Source: Planctomycetota bacterium (GTDB lineage: Bacteria; Planctomycetota; Planctomycetia; Planctomycetales; Planctomycetaceae). From it: a stretch of DNA of 5,633 nt. The stretch is taken from assembly GCA_023429275.1 (NCBI GenBank), contig JAEYWB010000518.1, positions 1 to 5,633 on the forward strand, written 5' to 3'. The translations under genes and the position numbers were made by a program. Below the pieces are notes generated by a model, which was not told the DNA's origin, did no database searches, and saw nothing but the letters and a program-made list of their open reading frames with translations. This document shows, one piece after another, positions 1-5,633 of this stretch. Position 1 is the stretch's first letter, and every line of letters starts with the position of its first letter.

Positions 1-93
1 AACGACACGAAAAGTCGTTCAACGGGGGCGAAAGTCGCTCAGCGGATCGCCGGAGAGGCGCGGTCATGGCGGCAGGTCCGCTATGATTCCGGT
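1..93 (+). promoter_or_regulatory. hisD leader with candidate -10 box
   Basis: This is non-coding leader as far as I can tell. TATGAT at 82-87 matches the sigma-70 -10 consensus at five of six positions, which would put the transcription start near 94 and leave a leader of about 39 bases before the hisD ATG at 133. I see no convincing -35 box at the right distance. Two small inverted repeats lie at the very start: AACGAC/GTCGTT (1-6 with 14-19) and GCGA/TCGC (28-31 with 35-38). Their sequences resemble each other, so they form an imperfect tandem pair. They could be the end of a terminator or an operator. The hisD frame stays open back to base 1, but nothing in that translation looks conserved. 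Confidence 0.35.
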
Positions 94-132
94 TTGGCAT
101 CCGCCTTGACGACTCCGACTCACCGAAATCGC

Positions 133-1500
133 ATGTCACTTAGCATCCTTACGATCGACACCCGAAGCGGCGACGCCGAGGGGCTGTTCGCCGATCTCCG
201 GGAAAAACTGAGCCCGCGGGGGGACGTGGTCTCCGAGGCGGGACGGGCCCGGACGGTCGCCCTGTTCGGCGCCCCGCTGACCCCGCAGCAGGTGGTCGAG
301 CGGATCTGTCAGGATGTCCGTTCCCGCGGGATGCCGGCCCTCCTCGAGTACACGGCCAAGCTCGACCGGAAAGACCTGACCGCTGAGACGATCCGGGTCC
401 CCCTCTCCGAGATCGCGGAGGCCCACCGGGCCGCCGACCCAAGGTTCCTCGAGACGGTCCGGCAGATCCGCGACAACATCGCCGAATTCCAGCGGGCCCT
501 GCTGCACGAGGATGTCCAGGTCGTCCGGCACAATGGGGATGCGCGAGTCGAGCTCCGTCAGCGGTGTCGACCGCTGAAGCGGGTCGGGGTCTGCATCCCC
601 GGCGGCGCGGCGGCGTATCCTTCGACTCTCCTCATGACCGTCGTTCCTGCTCAAACCGCAGGGGTCAGGGAGATCGCCGTCGTCGCCCCGCCGACTCCGT
701 TCGGGTCGTACAACACGGACCTCCTCGCCTGCTGCCACGAACTCGGTGTCACCGAGGTCTACCGGATCGGTGGAGCCCAGGCGGTCGCGGCGATGGCCTA
801 CGGGGTCGAAGGGATCCCGCGAGTCGACAAGATCGTCGGGCCGGGGAACCTGTTCGTGGCCCTGGCGAAGCGGTTCGTCTTCGGCGAGGTCGACATCGAC
901 AGCATCGCCGGGCCGAGCGAGGTGATCGTCCTCGCGGACGAGACCGCCCGGCCGGCGTTCGTCGCGGCCGACCTGATCTCGCAGGCGGAGCACAGCCCCG
1001 GCTCAGGGGTCCTCATCACCTGGCATCCGCCGCTGATCGACGCGGTCCGGGCGGAACTCGAGAAGCAACTCGCCAGCCTTGAGCGGGGAGACCTCGCCCG
1101 GACGTCGCTGGAGGCGTACGGAGCCCTGATCCTCGCGCGGGACGAAGACGAAGCGGCCAGGCTGACCGATCTGCTGGCGACAGAGCACCTTCACATCTCC
1201 ACGGCCGAGCCGGACCGGCTTTTCGACAAGATCCAGAACGCGGGAGCGGTCTTCCTCGGCCACTACACGCCGGTCGCACTCGGAGACTACGTCGCCGGTC
1301 CTTCGCACGTTCTGCCGACCGGCGGAACAGCGCGGTTCGCCAACGGCCTTTCGGCTGCCGATTTCCTGAAGCGGTCGAGCGTCATCAGCTACAACCGCGC
1401 GGCCCTGGCGGAAGATGCCGACCTCGTCCGTCGCCTCGCGGACAAGGAAGGACTGACAGCCCACCGGTCCAGCGTCGACATCCGGTTGAAAGCCGACTGA
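133..1500 (+). CDS. hisD: Histidinol dehydrogenase HisD
   Basis: This zinc-dependent cytosolic enzyme carries out the last two steps of histidine synthesis, oxidising L-histidinol through histidinaldehyde to L-histidine with two NAD+. The product is 455 residues, against about 430-440 for most HisD; the extra length is about 25 N-terminal residues. All the key residues I know from E. coli HisD are present at a constant offset of 25: zinc ligands Gln284, His287, Asp385 and His444 (E. coli 259, 262, 360, 419) and the catalytic pair Glu351-His352 (326-327). The family signature IVGPGN...GEVDIDSIAGPSEV begins at residue 234, and GGAQA lies before it. I chose the ATG at 133. The frame is open further upstream with a TTG at 94, but that lies where transcription probably begins. 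No clear Shine-Dalgarno site precedes either start. No other his gene is in the window, so the gene appears to stand alone. Identification is very secure; the start is moderately so. Confidence 0.97.
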   Translation: MSLSILTIDTRSGDAEGLFADLREKLSPRGDVVSEAGRARTVALFGAPLTPQQVVERICQDVRSRGMPALLEYTAKLDRKDLTAETIRVPLSEIAEAHRAADPRFLETVRQIRDNIAEFQRALLHEDVQVVRHNGDARVELRQRCRPLKRVGVCIPGGAAAYPSTLLMTVVPAQTAGVREIAVVAPPTPFGSYNTDLLACCHELGVTEVYRIGGAQAVAAMAYGVEGIPRVDKIVGPGNLFVALAKRFVFGEVDIDSIAGPSEVIVLADETARPAFVAADLISQAEHSPGSGVLITWHPPLIDAVRAELEKQLASLERGDLARTSLEAYGALILARDEDEAARLTDLLATEHLHISTAEPDRLFDKIQNAGAVFLGHYTPVALGDYVAGPSHVLPTGGTARFANGLSAADFLKRSSVISYNRAALAEDADLVRRLADKEGLTAHRSSVDIRLKAD

Positions 1501-1578
1501 TTCCCACGGGAGCGGCGAGGTCTGGCCCTGATTGCCCAACTGTGAGCGGCGTGTCGGATGTGACCTCATTTCGACTGC

Positions 1579-1598
1579 GGCGGCGACATGTCTCCGCC
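1579..1598. terminator. Imperfect palindrome between convergent genes
   Basis: GGCGGcGAC and GTCtCCGCC form an inverted repeat of eight pairs with one C/T mismatch and only AT at the centre. It touches the stop codon of the minus-strand gene. It lies where hisD and that gene converge, so a shared transcription end is possible. No T-run follows on either strand, so it is not a classical intrinsic terminator and could be chance in GC-rich DNA. Confidence 0.25.
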
Positions 1599-2446
1599 TA
1601 CGGCAATCCATCCGCCGCACCGCCGCGGGCGAGCTTCGACAGGTCGACGTTCCCCTTCTGTTCCTGCTCGAGGAGCATCACCCGCATTTCCAGACGCTGG
1701 AACCGCAGGTCGACCGGCGGTTCGAAGACCGGTCCCGTCTTCGCGGCCTGCGAACGGGGGACGACCGGGTACCCGAGCTGACGCTGCAGGGCGGCGAACA
1801 TGTACAGCGGATCCTTCCCGCGGCTCGCCTTGGCGATGCGTCCTTCCGCCTTCCCGAACAGCAGCGGGTACGGGGCAGGCAGGTCCGGATTCCGTTCTTC
1901 CCGCCGGAGTTCGTCGAGAAAGAACTCCGAACGGCCGTAGATGAGATCCGTGAAATCGACGGTGCCGAGCTGCCGGCGGATCCGCTGGATCCAGTCCCGC
2001 CAGTCGGGGTTGTACATCGGGTCGTTGGCGATCGCCTTCAATCCGTGGTCGTAGCCGAGGCGATTGCGCGCCAGGCACTCGAACTGGAAAACGAAGAGCG
2101 CCGGAATCCTGGGCTCGTTGGCCCGGTACTCCGCCTCCCGCTCCAGGATCTGCAGGGCGATCCGCAGGTCAAACTTGGAGGTGTCTTCCTCCGCCTTTTC
2201 GACCAGGAAGGTCTGGAACGGCGTGAAGTAGTGGGCCAGCTGCGCCATTCCCGGGGAAAGCCGGCCCCGGTGCTCGAGCTCCCCGCACAGAAAATCGATC
2301 GCCAACGGGAGCTTGGTCGTCGCGAGGATTTCCTCGCGCACCAACCGCAGAACCTCCTGCGACGGGGTGTTTTCCTCGATACGCTCCCGGAAAACCCGGA
2401 AGAAGTACCCCTGCTCGACGTACTCTTCGCGATCAAGAAGCGGCAT
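1598..2446 (-). CDS. Conserved hypothetical protein, soluble, 282 residues
   Basis: I do not recognise a named family. The product is 282 residues, highly charged, without signal peptide or membrane segments, and probably mostly helical and cytosolic. The N-terminus (MPLLDREEYVEQGYFFRVFRERIEE) suggests an amphipathic helix. Tyr, Phe and Trp are frequent in the middle part (FVFQFE, YNPDWRDW, LIYGRSEFF). Near the C-terminus a heptad-like helix (DLRFQRLEMRVMLLEQEQKG) could mediate oligomerisation. There are no P-loop, zinc-finger or helix-turn-helix motifs. The ATG at 2446 is effectively forced: only 11 codons upstream are open before an in-frame TGA, and none is ATG, GTG or TTG. No Shine-Dalgarno site is adjacent; a purine-rich GGAGGGGAGG lies about 60 bases upstream. 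The gene follows the small-protein terminator, so it probably has its own promoter, which I cannot place. It resembles a planctomycete conserved hypothetical as I remember such proteins; that is not verified. Confidence 0.85.
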   Translation of the reverse strand: MPLLDREEYVEQGYFFRVFRERIEENTPSQEVLRLVREEILATTKLPLAIDFLCGELEHRGRLSPGMAQLAHYFTPFQTFLVEKAEEDTSKFDLRIALQILEREAEYRANEPRIPALFVFQFECLARNRLGYDHGLKAIANDPMYNPDWRDWIQRIRRQLGTVDFTDLIYGRSEFFLDELRREERNPDLPAPYPLLFGKAEGRIAKASRGKDPLYMFAALQRQLGYPVVPRSQAAKTGPVFEPPVDLRFQRLEMRVMLLEQEQKGNVDLSKLARGGAADGLP

Positions 2447-2555
2447 GAGGAAGCGCCGGACGGGGCGGCTCGGGAGCCCTCAGGATGAGGAAACTCGGCG
2501 CGGCAGCCTCCCCTCCAACCTACCGGATCGTCTGCCACGAAAATACCGGCCCGCC
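2447..2555 (-). other. Leader of the 282-residue protein gene
   Basis: This 109-base gap lies between the small-gene terminator and the downstream minus-strand ATG. It must hold the promoter and leader of the downstream gene unless transcription reads through the terminator. I find no convincing -35/-10 pair. The only notable element is the purine block GGAGGGGAGG (minus strand, around 2507-2516), which is too far from the ATG to act as its Shine-Dalgarno site. Confidence 0.3.
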
Positions 2556-2582
2556 AATAAAAAACGGCCCCAATCGGGGCCG
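2556..2582 (-). terminator. Intrinsic terminator of the small basic protein gene
   Basis: Read on the minus strand, a perfect seven-pair stem CGGCCCC/GGGGCCG (2582-2576 with 2571-2565) closes on a four-base loop, GATT. It is followed at once by TTTTTTATT. This is a textbook Rho-independent terminator 32 bases after the stop codon of the small gene. It separates that gene from the 282-residue protein gene on the same strand. Confidence 0.88.
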
Positions 2583-2614
2583 GCAGCCTGCGTGAACAGA
2601 CAGGGATTCATCGA

Positions 2615-2701
2615 TCACTTGCGGTGCCGGATTCGAGCACGCATGCGACGCTTCTTTCGACCCAGCTTACGACGGCCTTTCCCAGTCTTCTTCACACCCA
2701 T
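2615..2701 (-). CDS. Very basic 28-residue protein, possibly ribosome-associated
   Basis: A 28-codon ORF encodes a peptide beginning MGVKKTGKGRRKLG and ending RARIRHRK. Sixteen of 28 residues are Lys or Arg, one is His, and none is acidic. Such composition is typical of tiny RNA-binding ribosomal proteins. The closest resemblance I can name is the AURKAIP1/COX24-type family, which includes mitochondrial mS38 and the actinobacterial small-subunit protein bS22; bTHX is another possibility. This is similarity by eye, not an alignment. The ORF sits in a complete transcription unit: a promoter at 2794-2822 upstream and a strong terminator 32 bases after the stop. That makes it far likelier to be a gene than chance. 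AAAGGGG lies 13 bases before the ATG, a rather long Shine-Dalgarno spacing. At this size many gene callers would miss it. Confidence 0.75.
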   Translation of the reverse strand: MGVKKTGKGRRKLGRKKRRMRARIRHRK

Positions 2702-2760
2702 GACTTGCCGGACGCCCCTTTCGATCGTTCAGGTCGGCAACTCGTTGTGCCGGAACATGG

Positions 2761-2786
2761 AAAAATACCACCGCCCTGTGGGGCGG
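2761..2786 (-). promoter_or_regulatory. 5'-terminal hairpin and U-run in the small-gene leader
   Basis: On the minus strand CCGCCC/GGGCGG (2786-2781 with 2776-2771) closes on the loop CACA and is followed by TGGTATTTTT. The predicted transcription start is about 2787, so the hairpin would form the extreme 5' end of the mRNA. It could protect the transcript from decay, bind a protein, or act as a very early attenuator. The hairpin is seen in the sequence; its role is inferred. Confidence 0.5.
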
Positions 2787-2793
2787 GTCGGGG

Positions 2794-2822
2794 ATGATAA
2801 CAGCCGAACAGAGCTTGGACAA
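2794..2822 (-). promoter_or_regulatory. Sigma-70-type promoter of the small basic protein gene
   Basis: On the minus strand TTGTCC (2822-2817) and TATCAT (2799-2794) are separated by exactly 17 bases. They match the -35 and -10 consensus at four and five of six positions. Transcription would start near 2787, giving a leader of about 86 bases and a transcript of about 230 bases ending at the terminator at 2556-2582. This is the best-formed promoter in the window. Confidence 0.65.
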
Positions 2823-2987
2823 CGTCACCACCCGCTGATCCGGGAACCCGCATCGAAATCTCGACACAGATGTCCACCGGCGGCCTGCCTCTGCAGGCGG
2901 CGACCCGAAGATGCCCCGGTTTGGTCATACGGCCGAGGTTCCTTGACTGCCAGCCTTCGACAGCGGCTGGACTCCTGGCGAGGCCGA
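2823..2987. other. Divergent control region, no gene found
   Basis: This stretch lies between the two outward-facing promoters. I see no credible ORF in it. A perfect six-base inverted repeat, GCCTGC-ctct-GCAGGC (2883-2898), could be an operator or chance. TTGACT at 2943-2948 resembles a -35 box but has no -10 partner at the right distance. Confidence 0.3.
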
Positions 2988-3016
2988 TTGCTGCCTCTTC
3001 CGCCGCGATTTAGACT
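2988..3016 (+). promoter_or_regulatory. Candidate promoter of the fluoride antiporter transcript
   Basis: TTGCTG (2988-2993) and TAGACT (3011-3016) are spaced by 17 bases. They match the sigma-70 boxes at three and four of six positions. The predicted start near 3023 falls about six bases before the first pairing base of the riboswitch, as expected for an mRNA that begins with its aptamer. The boxes alone would be weak evidence; the position gives them weight. Confidence 0.45.
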
Positions 3017-3028
3017 TGGTCCATCGAT

Positions 3029-3084
3029 GGCGATGGGGTTCGCCGATAACCGCCGGCCCGTGCGGCCGGCTGATGACTCCTGAC
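3029..3084 (+). promoter_or_regulatory. Fluoride riboswitch aptamer (crcB motif)
   Basis: The sequence fits the known crcB consensus throughout. P1 is GGCGA/TCGCC (3029-3033 with 3040-3044), enclosing a loop with GGGGT. The joining segment GATAA follows. P2 is GCCGGCC/GGCCGGC (3052-3058 with 3064-3070), and the conserved tail TGATGACTCCTGAC runs from 3071 to 3084. The diagnostic pseudoknot forms between GGGGT (3035-3039) and ACTCC (3076-3080) with one G-U wobble. In this class the RNA encloses one fluoride ion bound through magnesium ions and turns on fluoride-resistance genes. It lies 75 bases before the ATG of a CLC-F-like antiporter, a known target of this riboswitch. Sequence, fold and neighbour agree, so confidence is high. 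Confidence 0.94.
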
Positions 3085-3159
3085 AAGAACGCCGAGAGGT
3101 TGAGGCACGGGGCCGGCAAATCCGGGGCCTGCGGCCACCCGGCGACGGGAGACATCGCC
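3085..3159 (+). promoter_or_regulatory. Expression platform and Shine-Dalgarno region of the antiporter gene
   Basis: This is the leader between the aptamer and the ATG. The Shine-Dalgarno site GGGAGA (3147-3152) lies seven bases before the start codon. It sits in the loop of a possible hairpin GGCGA/TCGCC (3141-3145 with 3155-3159). Those two arms are identical to the P1 arms of the aptamer, so they could swap partners with P1. A competing hairpin (3122-3142: CCGG plus GGCC, loop TGC, two-base bulge, then GGCC and CCGG) uses the first two bases of the GGCGA arm. No T-run follows any hairpin, so control of ribosome access is more likely than termination. The mechanism is inferred. Confidence 0.5.
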
Positions 3160-4557
3160 ATGTCGTTTCGCTGGGATTATCGCGAACACCTCACCCGGGC
3201 GGGCTTCGTCCTCAAGTGGCTCGCAATCGGTCTCCCTCTCGGAATCGGCGTCGGTTCGGCGGTCGCCCTCTTCCTCTGGTCGCTCGACCGTGTCACGCAA
3301 CGTCACTGGCAGAATCCGTGGCTCCTGTACCTTCTTCCCCTCGCAGGCCTCGCCTCCGGCTGGCTCTACCACCGCTGGGGGGGAACCGCCGACCGGGGAA
3401 ACAACCTCATCATGGAGCAGATCCATGAGCCGGGGGGTGGCGTTCCGACGCGAATGGCCCCCTTGGTCCTCGGCGGGACACTCGTGACGCACCTGTTTGG
3501 CGGGTCGGCCGGTCGCGAGGGAACTGCTGTTCAGATGGGGGGGAGCCTCGCCGCCACCCTCGGCCGCTGGCTGCGGCTCGGTCCCGCTGACACTCGCCTG
3601 CTGCTGATGGCGGGGGTGGCAGCCGGTTTCGGGGCGGTCTTCGGCACACCGCTCGCCGGGACAATCTTCGCCCTGGAGGTCCTGACGATCGGGCGGATGA
3701 GCTACGAGGCGATCATCCCCTGCCTGATCGCGAGTGTCATCGGCGACCAGGTCACAGCGGCCTGGGGAATCGGCCACACCCACTATCACATCGCCGGAGC
3801 GGCACGCATCGCGAGCGAGTCGGCTGCGATGCGTCTCGACTGGCTGCTGGCGGGCAAGGTTGCACTCGCCGCAGTCTTCTTCGGGCTCGCGAGCGTCCTG
3901 TTTGCCGAGCTGACACACCTCATCAAGTGGTCGGCCGAGAAGGCGATCTCCCGGCCGTGGCTCCGGCCGGCGGTCGGAGGGTGCGTCGTCATCGCCCTTG
4001 TCGCACTGATCGGCGACCGGGACTATCTCGGCCTGGGAGTTTCGGCGAGCCCCGCCGATCCCGCGGCCGTGACGATCCAGTCCTGCTTTCACCCCGGCGG
4101 CGCCGGCCCGCTGAGCTGGTGGTGGAAGCTGCATCTGACCGCCGTCACCGTCGGCAGCGGATTCAAGGGGGGCGAGGTGACGCCGCTGTTCTTCGTCGGG
4201 GCGGCCCTCGGCAATCTCCTGGCCGGCCTGCTTGGGGCTCCGGTCGATCTGATGGCGGGGCTGGGATTCGTCGCCGTCTTTGCCGGGGCGACGAACACCC
4301 CTCTCGCCTGCACGATCATGGCCCTCGAGCTGTTTGCGCCGGAGAATGGATCCCTGATGAGTTCGGGGTTTGTCACCTACGCATCAATCGCCTGCTTCCT
4401 GTCCTATCTTCTCAGCGGCCAGTCGAGCATCTATTCGTCGCAACGCCGGGATCCGGAGGGAAGTCGTCTTCCCGCCGGGCCGCCTCTCGCGGAGGCGGAC
4501 AATCCTCTACGATGCGAAGATGCGAGTCTCTCCCCTTCCCCTTCCCGCCGGGCCTGA
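3160..4557 (+). CDS. CLC-F type fluoride/proton antiporter
   Basis: This is a 465-residue inner-membrane protein of the CLC chloride channel/antiporter superfamily, probably exporting fluoride in exchange for protons. Hydrophobic helices fill it from about residue 17 to 420. The gating glutamate is Glu120 in GREGTAVQM. The Ser of the usual GSGIP motif is replaced by Asn81 (GNNL), 39 residues before the gate. The internal proton glutamate of classic Cl-/H+ exchangers is Val174. Helix N carries GGEVTP with Glu339 and Thr341, matching the Glu-x-Thr pair of fluoride-type CLCs, and the central tyrosine is Tyr425 (SIYSSQ). These features, with the fluoride riboswitch just upstream, point to CLC-F rather than a chloride carrier. 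I chose the ATG at 3160 because GGGAGA lies seven bases upstream and because the longer frame (TTG at 3016) would include the riboswitch. About 37 Pro/Ser/Arg-rich residues after Gln428 lie beyond where the family usually ends. Confidence 0.93.
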   Translation: MSFRWDYREHLTRAGFVLKWLAIGLPLGIGVGSAVALFLWSLDRVTQRHWQNPWLLYLLPLAGLASGWLYHRWGGTADRGNNLIMEQIHEPGGGVPTRMAPLVLGGTLVTHLFGGSAGREGTAVQMGGSLAATLGRWLRLGPADTRLLLMAGVAAGFGAVFGTPLAGTIFALEVLTIGRMSYEAIIPCLIASVIGDQVTAAWGIGHTHYHIAGAARIASESAAMRLDWLLAGKVALAAVFFGLASVLFAELTHLIKWSAEKAISRPWLRPAVGGCVVIALVALIGDRDYLGLGVSASPADPAAVTIQSCFHPGGAGPLSWWWKLHLTAVTVGSGFKGGEVTPLFFVGAALGNLLAGLLGAPVDLMAGLGFVAVFAGATNTPLACTIMALELFAPENGSLMSSGFVTYASIACFLSYLLSGQSSIYSSQRRDPEGSRLPAGPPLAEADNPLRCEDASLSPSPSRRA

Positions 4558-4563
4558 CGATCG

Positions 4564-5414
<851 letters not shown>

Positions 5415-5418
<4 letters not shown>

Positions 5419-5498
5419 CAAGTCAGTCGGTTGTGGTCGAGCCCATCAGCCCTGACGTGCTGCAGCCGCTGGCTGGCAGGCTGCGTTGGGCAGCTTGA
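5415..5498 (+). CDS. Doubtful 27-residue ORF overlapping the permease stop
   Basis: An ATG overlaps the permease stop codon as ATGA and opens a 27-codon frame starting MTSQSVVVEPISPDVLQPLA. The overlap is typical of translational coupling, and the frame ends just before the convergent gene. Against it, the product is tiny, shows no recognisable motif, and ATGA overlaps arise easily by chance. It may simply be the 3' untranslated region of the permease mRNA. Confidence 0.2.
5462..5484. terminator. Weak hairpin between convergent genes
   Basis: GCAGCC (5462-5467) and GGCTGC (5479-5484) form a six-pair stem with an 11-base loop. It is placed where the permease transcript and the minus-strand gene at the window end converge. 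There is no T-run on either strand, so termination here is only a possibility. Confidence 0.2.
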
Positions 5499-5503
5499 GC
5501 GTG

Positions 5504-5633
5504 TCAGTCGACCGACAGCGTCACGGTTCCGTCGGATGAGTCGGACTGCAGTTGTCCGCTCACGAGAGTCCGGCCGATGGCCTTGCCGTCGGGGAAGTTG
5601 GCGAGGACGTAGGTATTGCGGGCCTCGTGGACG
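5504..5633 (-). CDS. 3' end of an unidentified gene, cut by the window edge
   Basis: A minus-strand frame enters at the right edge and ends with TGA at 5506-5504. It gives the last 42 residues of a protein (VHEARNTYVLANFPDGKAIG at the edge, then a Ser/Asp-rich tail ending GTVTLSVD). The alternation of polar and hydrophobic residues suggests beta strands, as in secreted or surface beta-sandwich domains, but no family can be named. The frame stays open with ordinary GC-rich codon use and faces the permease gene, leaving little space between them. The case for coding is moderate because only the tail is visible. Confidence 0.5.
   Translation of the reverse strand, partial: VHEARNTYVLANFPDGKAIGRTLVSGQLQSDSSDGTVTLSVD

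Noticed and set aside
94..132. hisD starting at the TTG at 94
   Set aside because: It falls at the predicted transcription start, adds 13 unremarkable residues to a protein already longer than usual, and an ATG follows at 133.
1532..2488. Long plus-strand open frame opposite the 282-residue gene
   Set aside because: It lies antisense to a better-composed gene; its product is low-complexity and Arg/Glu/Leu-rich, and no start signal supports it. I could not exclude it by conservation here, but the minus-strand reading is clearly more protein-like.
2313..3083. Plus-strand open frame across the small gene and riboswitch
   Set aside because: It runs through a terminator, a small gene, a divergent control region and the aptamer, and its translation is Arg/Pro-rich noise.
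3016..3159. N-terminal extension of the antiporter by 48 residues from a TTG at 3016
   Set aside because: The stretch encodes the fluoride riboswitch, the extra residues look like translated non-coding DNA, and the ATG at 3160 has a good Shine-Dalgarno site.
3421..3438. GGGVP in the antiporter as the GSGIP selectivity motif
   Set aside because: It lies only 27 residues before the gating glutamate, while the motif should lie about 40 before it; GNNL at residues 80-83 has the right spacing.
3010..4134. Long minus-strand open frame opposite the antiporter
   Set aside because: Its translation is charged, Pro/Gly/Asp-rich and without motifs; it is a shadow of the GC-rich codon pattern of the real membrane protein.
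4508..4513. TACGAT as a separate permease promoter
   Set aside because: No -35 box lies at a suitable distance, and the six-base gap to the antiporter favours a shared mRNA.
4532..4547. CCCCTTCCCCTTCCC pyrimidine run before the permease gene
   Set aside because: A short low-complexity stretch inside the antiporter's 3' end; nothing shows a function.

Overview
This 5.6 kb, GC-rich window looks like ordinary chromosome from a member of the Planctomycetota. That placement is an inference. It rests on weak or absent Shine-Dalgarno sites, an isolated hisD, and two protein types (the 282-residue soluble protein and the 28-residue Lys/Arg protein) that resemble conserved planctomycete hypotheticals as I remember them. 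No tRNA, rRNA, CRISPR array, insertion sequence or phage gene is visible.

Layout. (1) 1-1500: a short leader with a candidate -10 box, then a complete histidinol dehydrogenase gene (hisD, +). (2) 1501-1597: a convergent gap with an imperfect palindrome. (3) 1598-2446: an unrecognised soluble protein (-). (4) 2556-2822: a compact minus-strand unit of promoter, 5'-terminal hairpin, 28-codon gene for an extremely basic peptide and a strong intrinsic terminator. It is too short for most gene callers. (5) 2823-2987: a divergent control region. (6) 2988-4557: a candidate promoter, a fluoride riboswitch (crcB motif) at 3029-3084, and a CLC-family antiporter with the residue signature of the fluoride-specific CLC-F clade. 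(7) 4564-5418: an ABC-2 type permease starting 6 bases after the antiporter stop. (8) 5415-5498: a doubtful 27-codon ORF overlapping the permease stop. (9) 5504-5633: the 3' end of a minus-strand gene running off the window.

The clearest biology is the fluoride module. A riboswitch that senses fluoride sits just after a plausible start of transcription and 76 bases ahead of a fluoride/proton antiporter gene, so toxic fluoride should switch on its own exporter. The ABC permease follows so closely that it is probably on the same mRNA, which would place it under fluoride control too. The leader between aptamer and start codon repeats the two arms of the aptamer P1 helix around the Shine-Dalgarno site, which suggests control of translation rather than of termination. 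The small-protein transcription unit is the least described part of the window.
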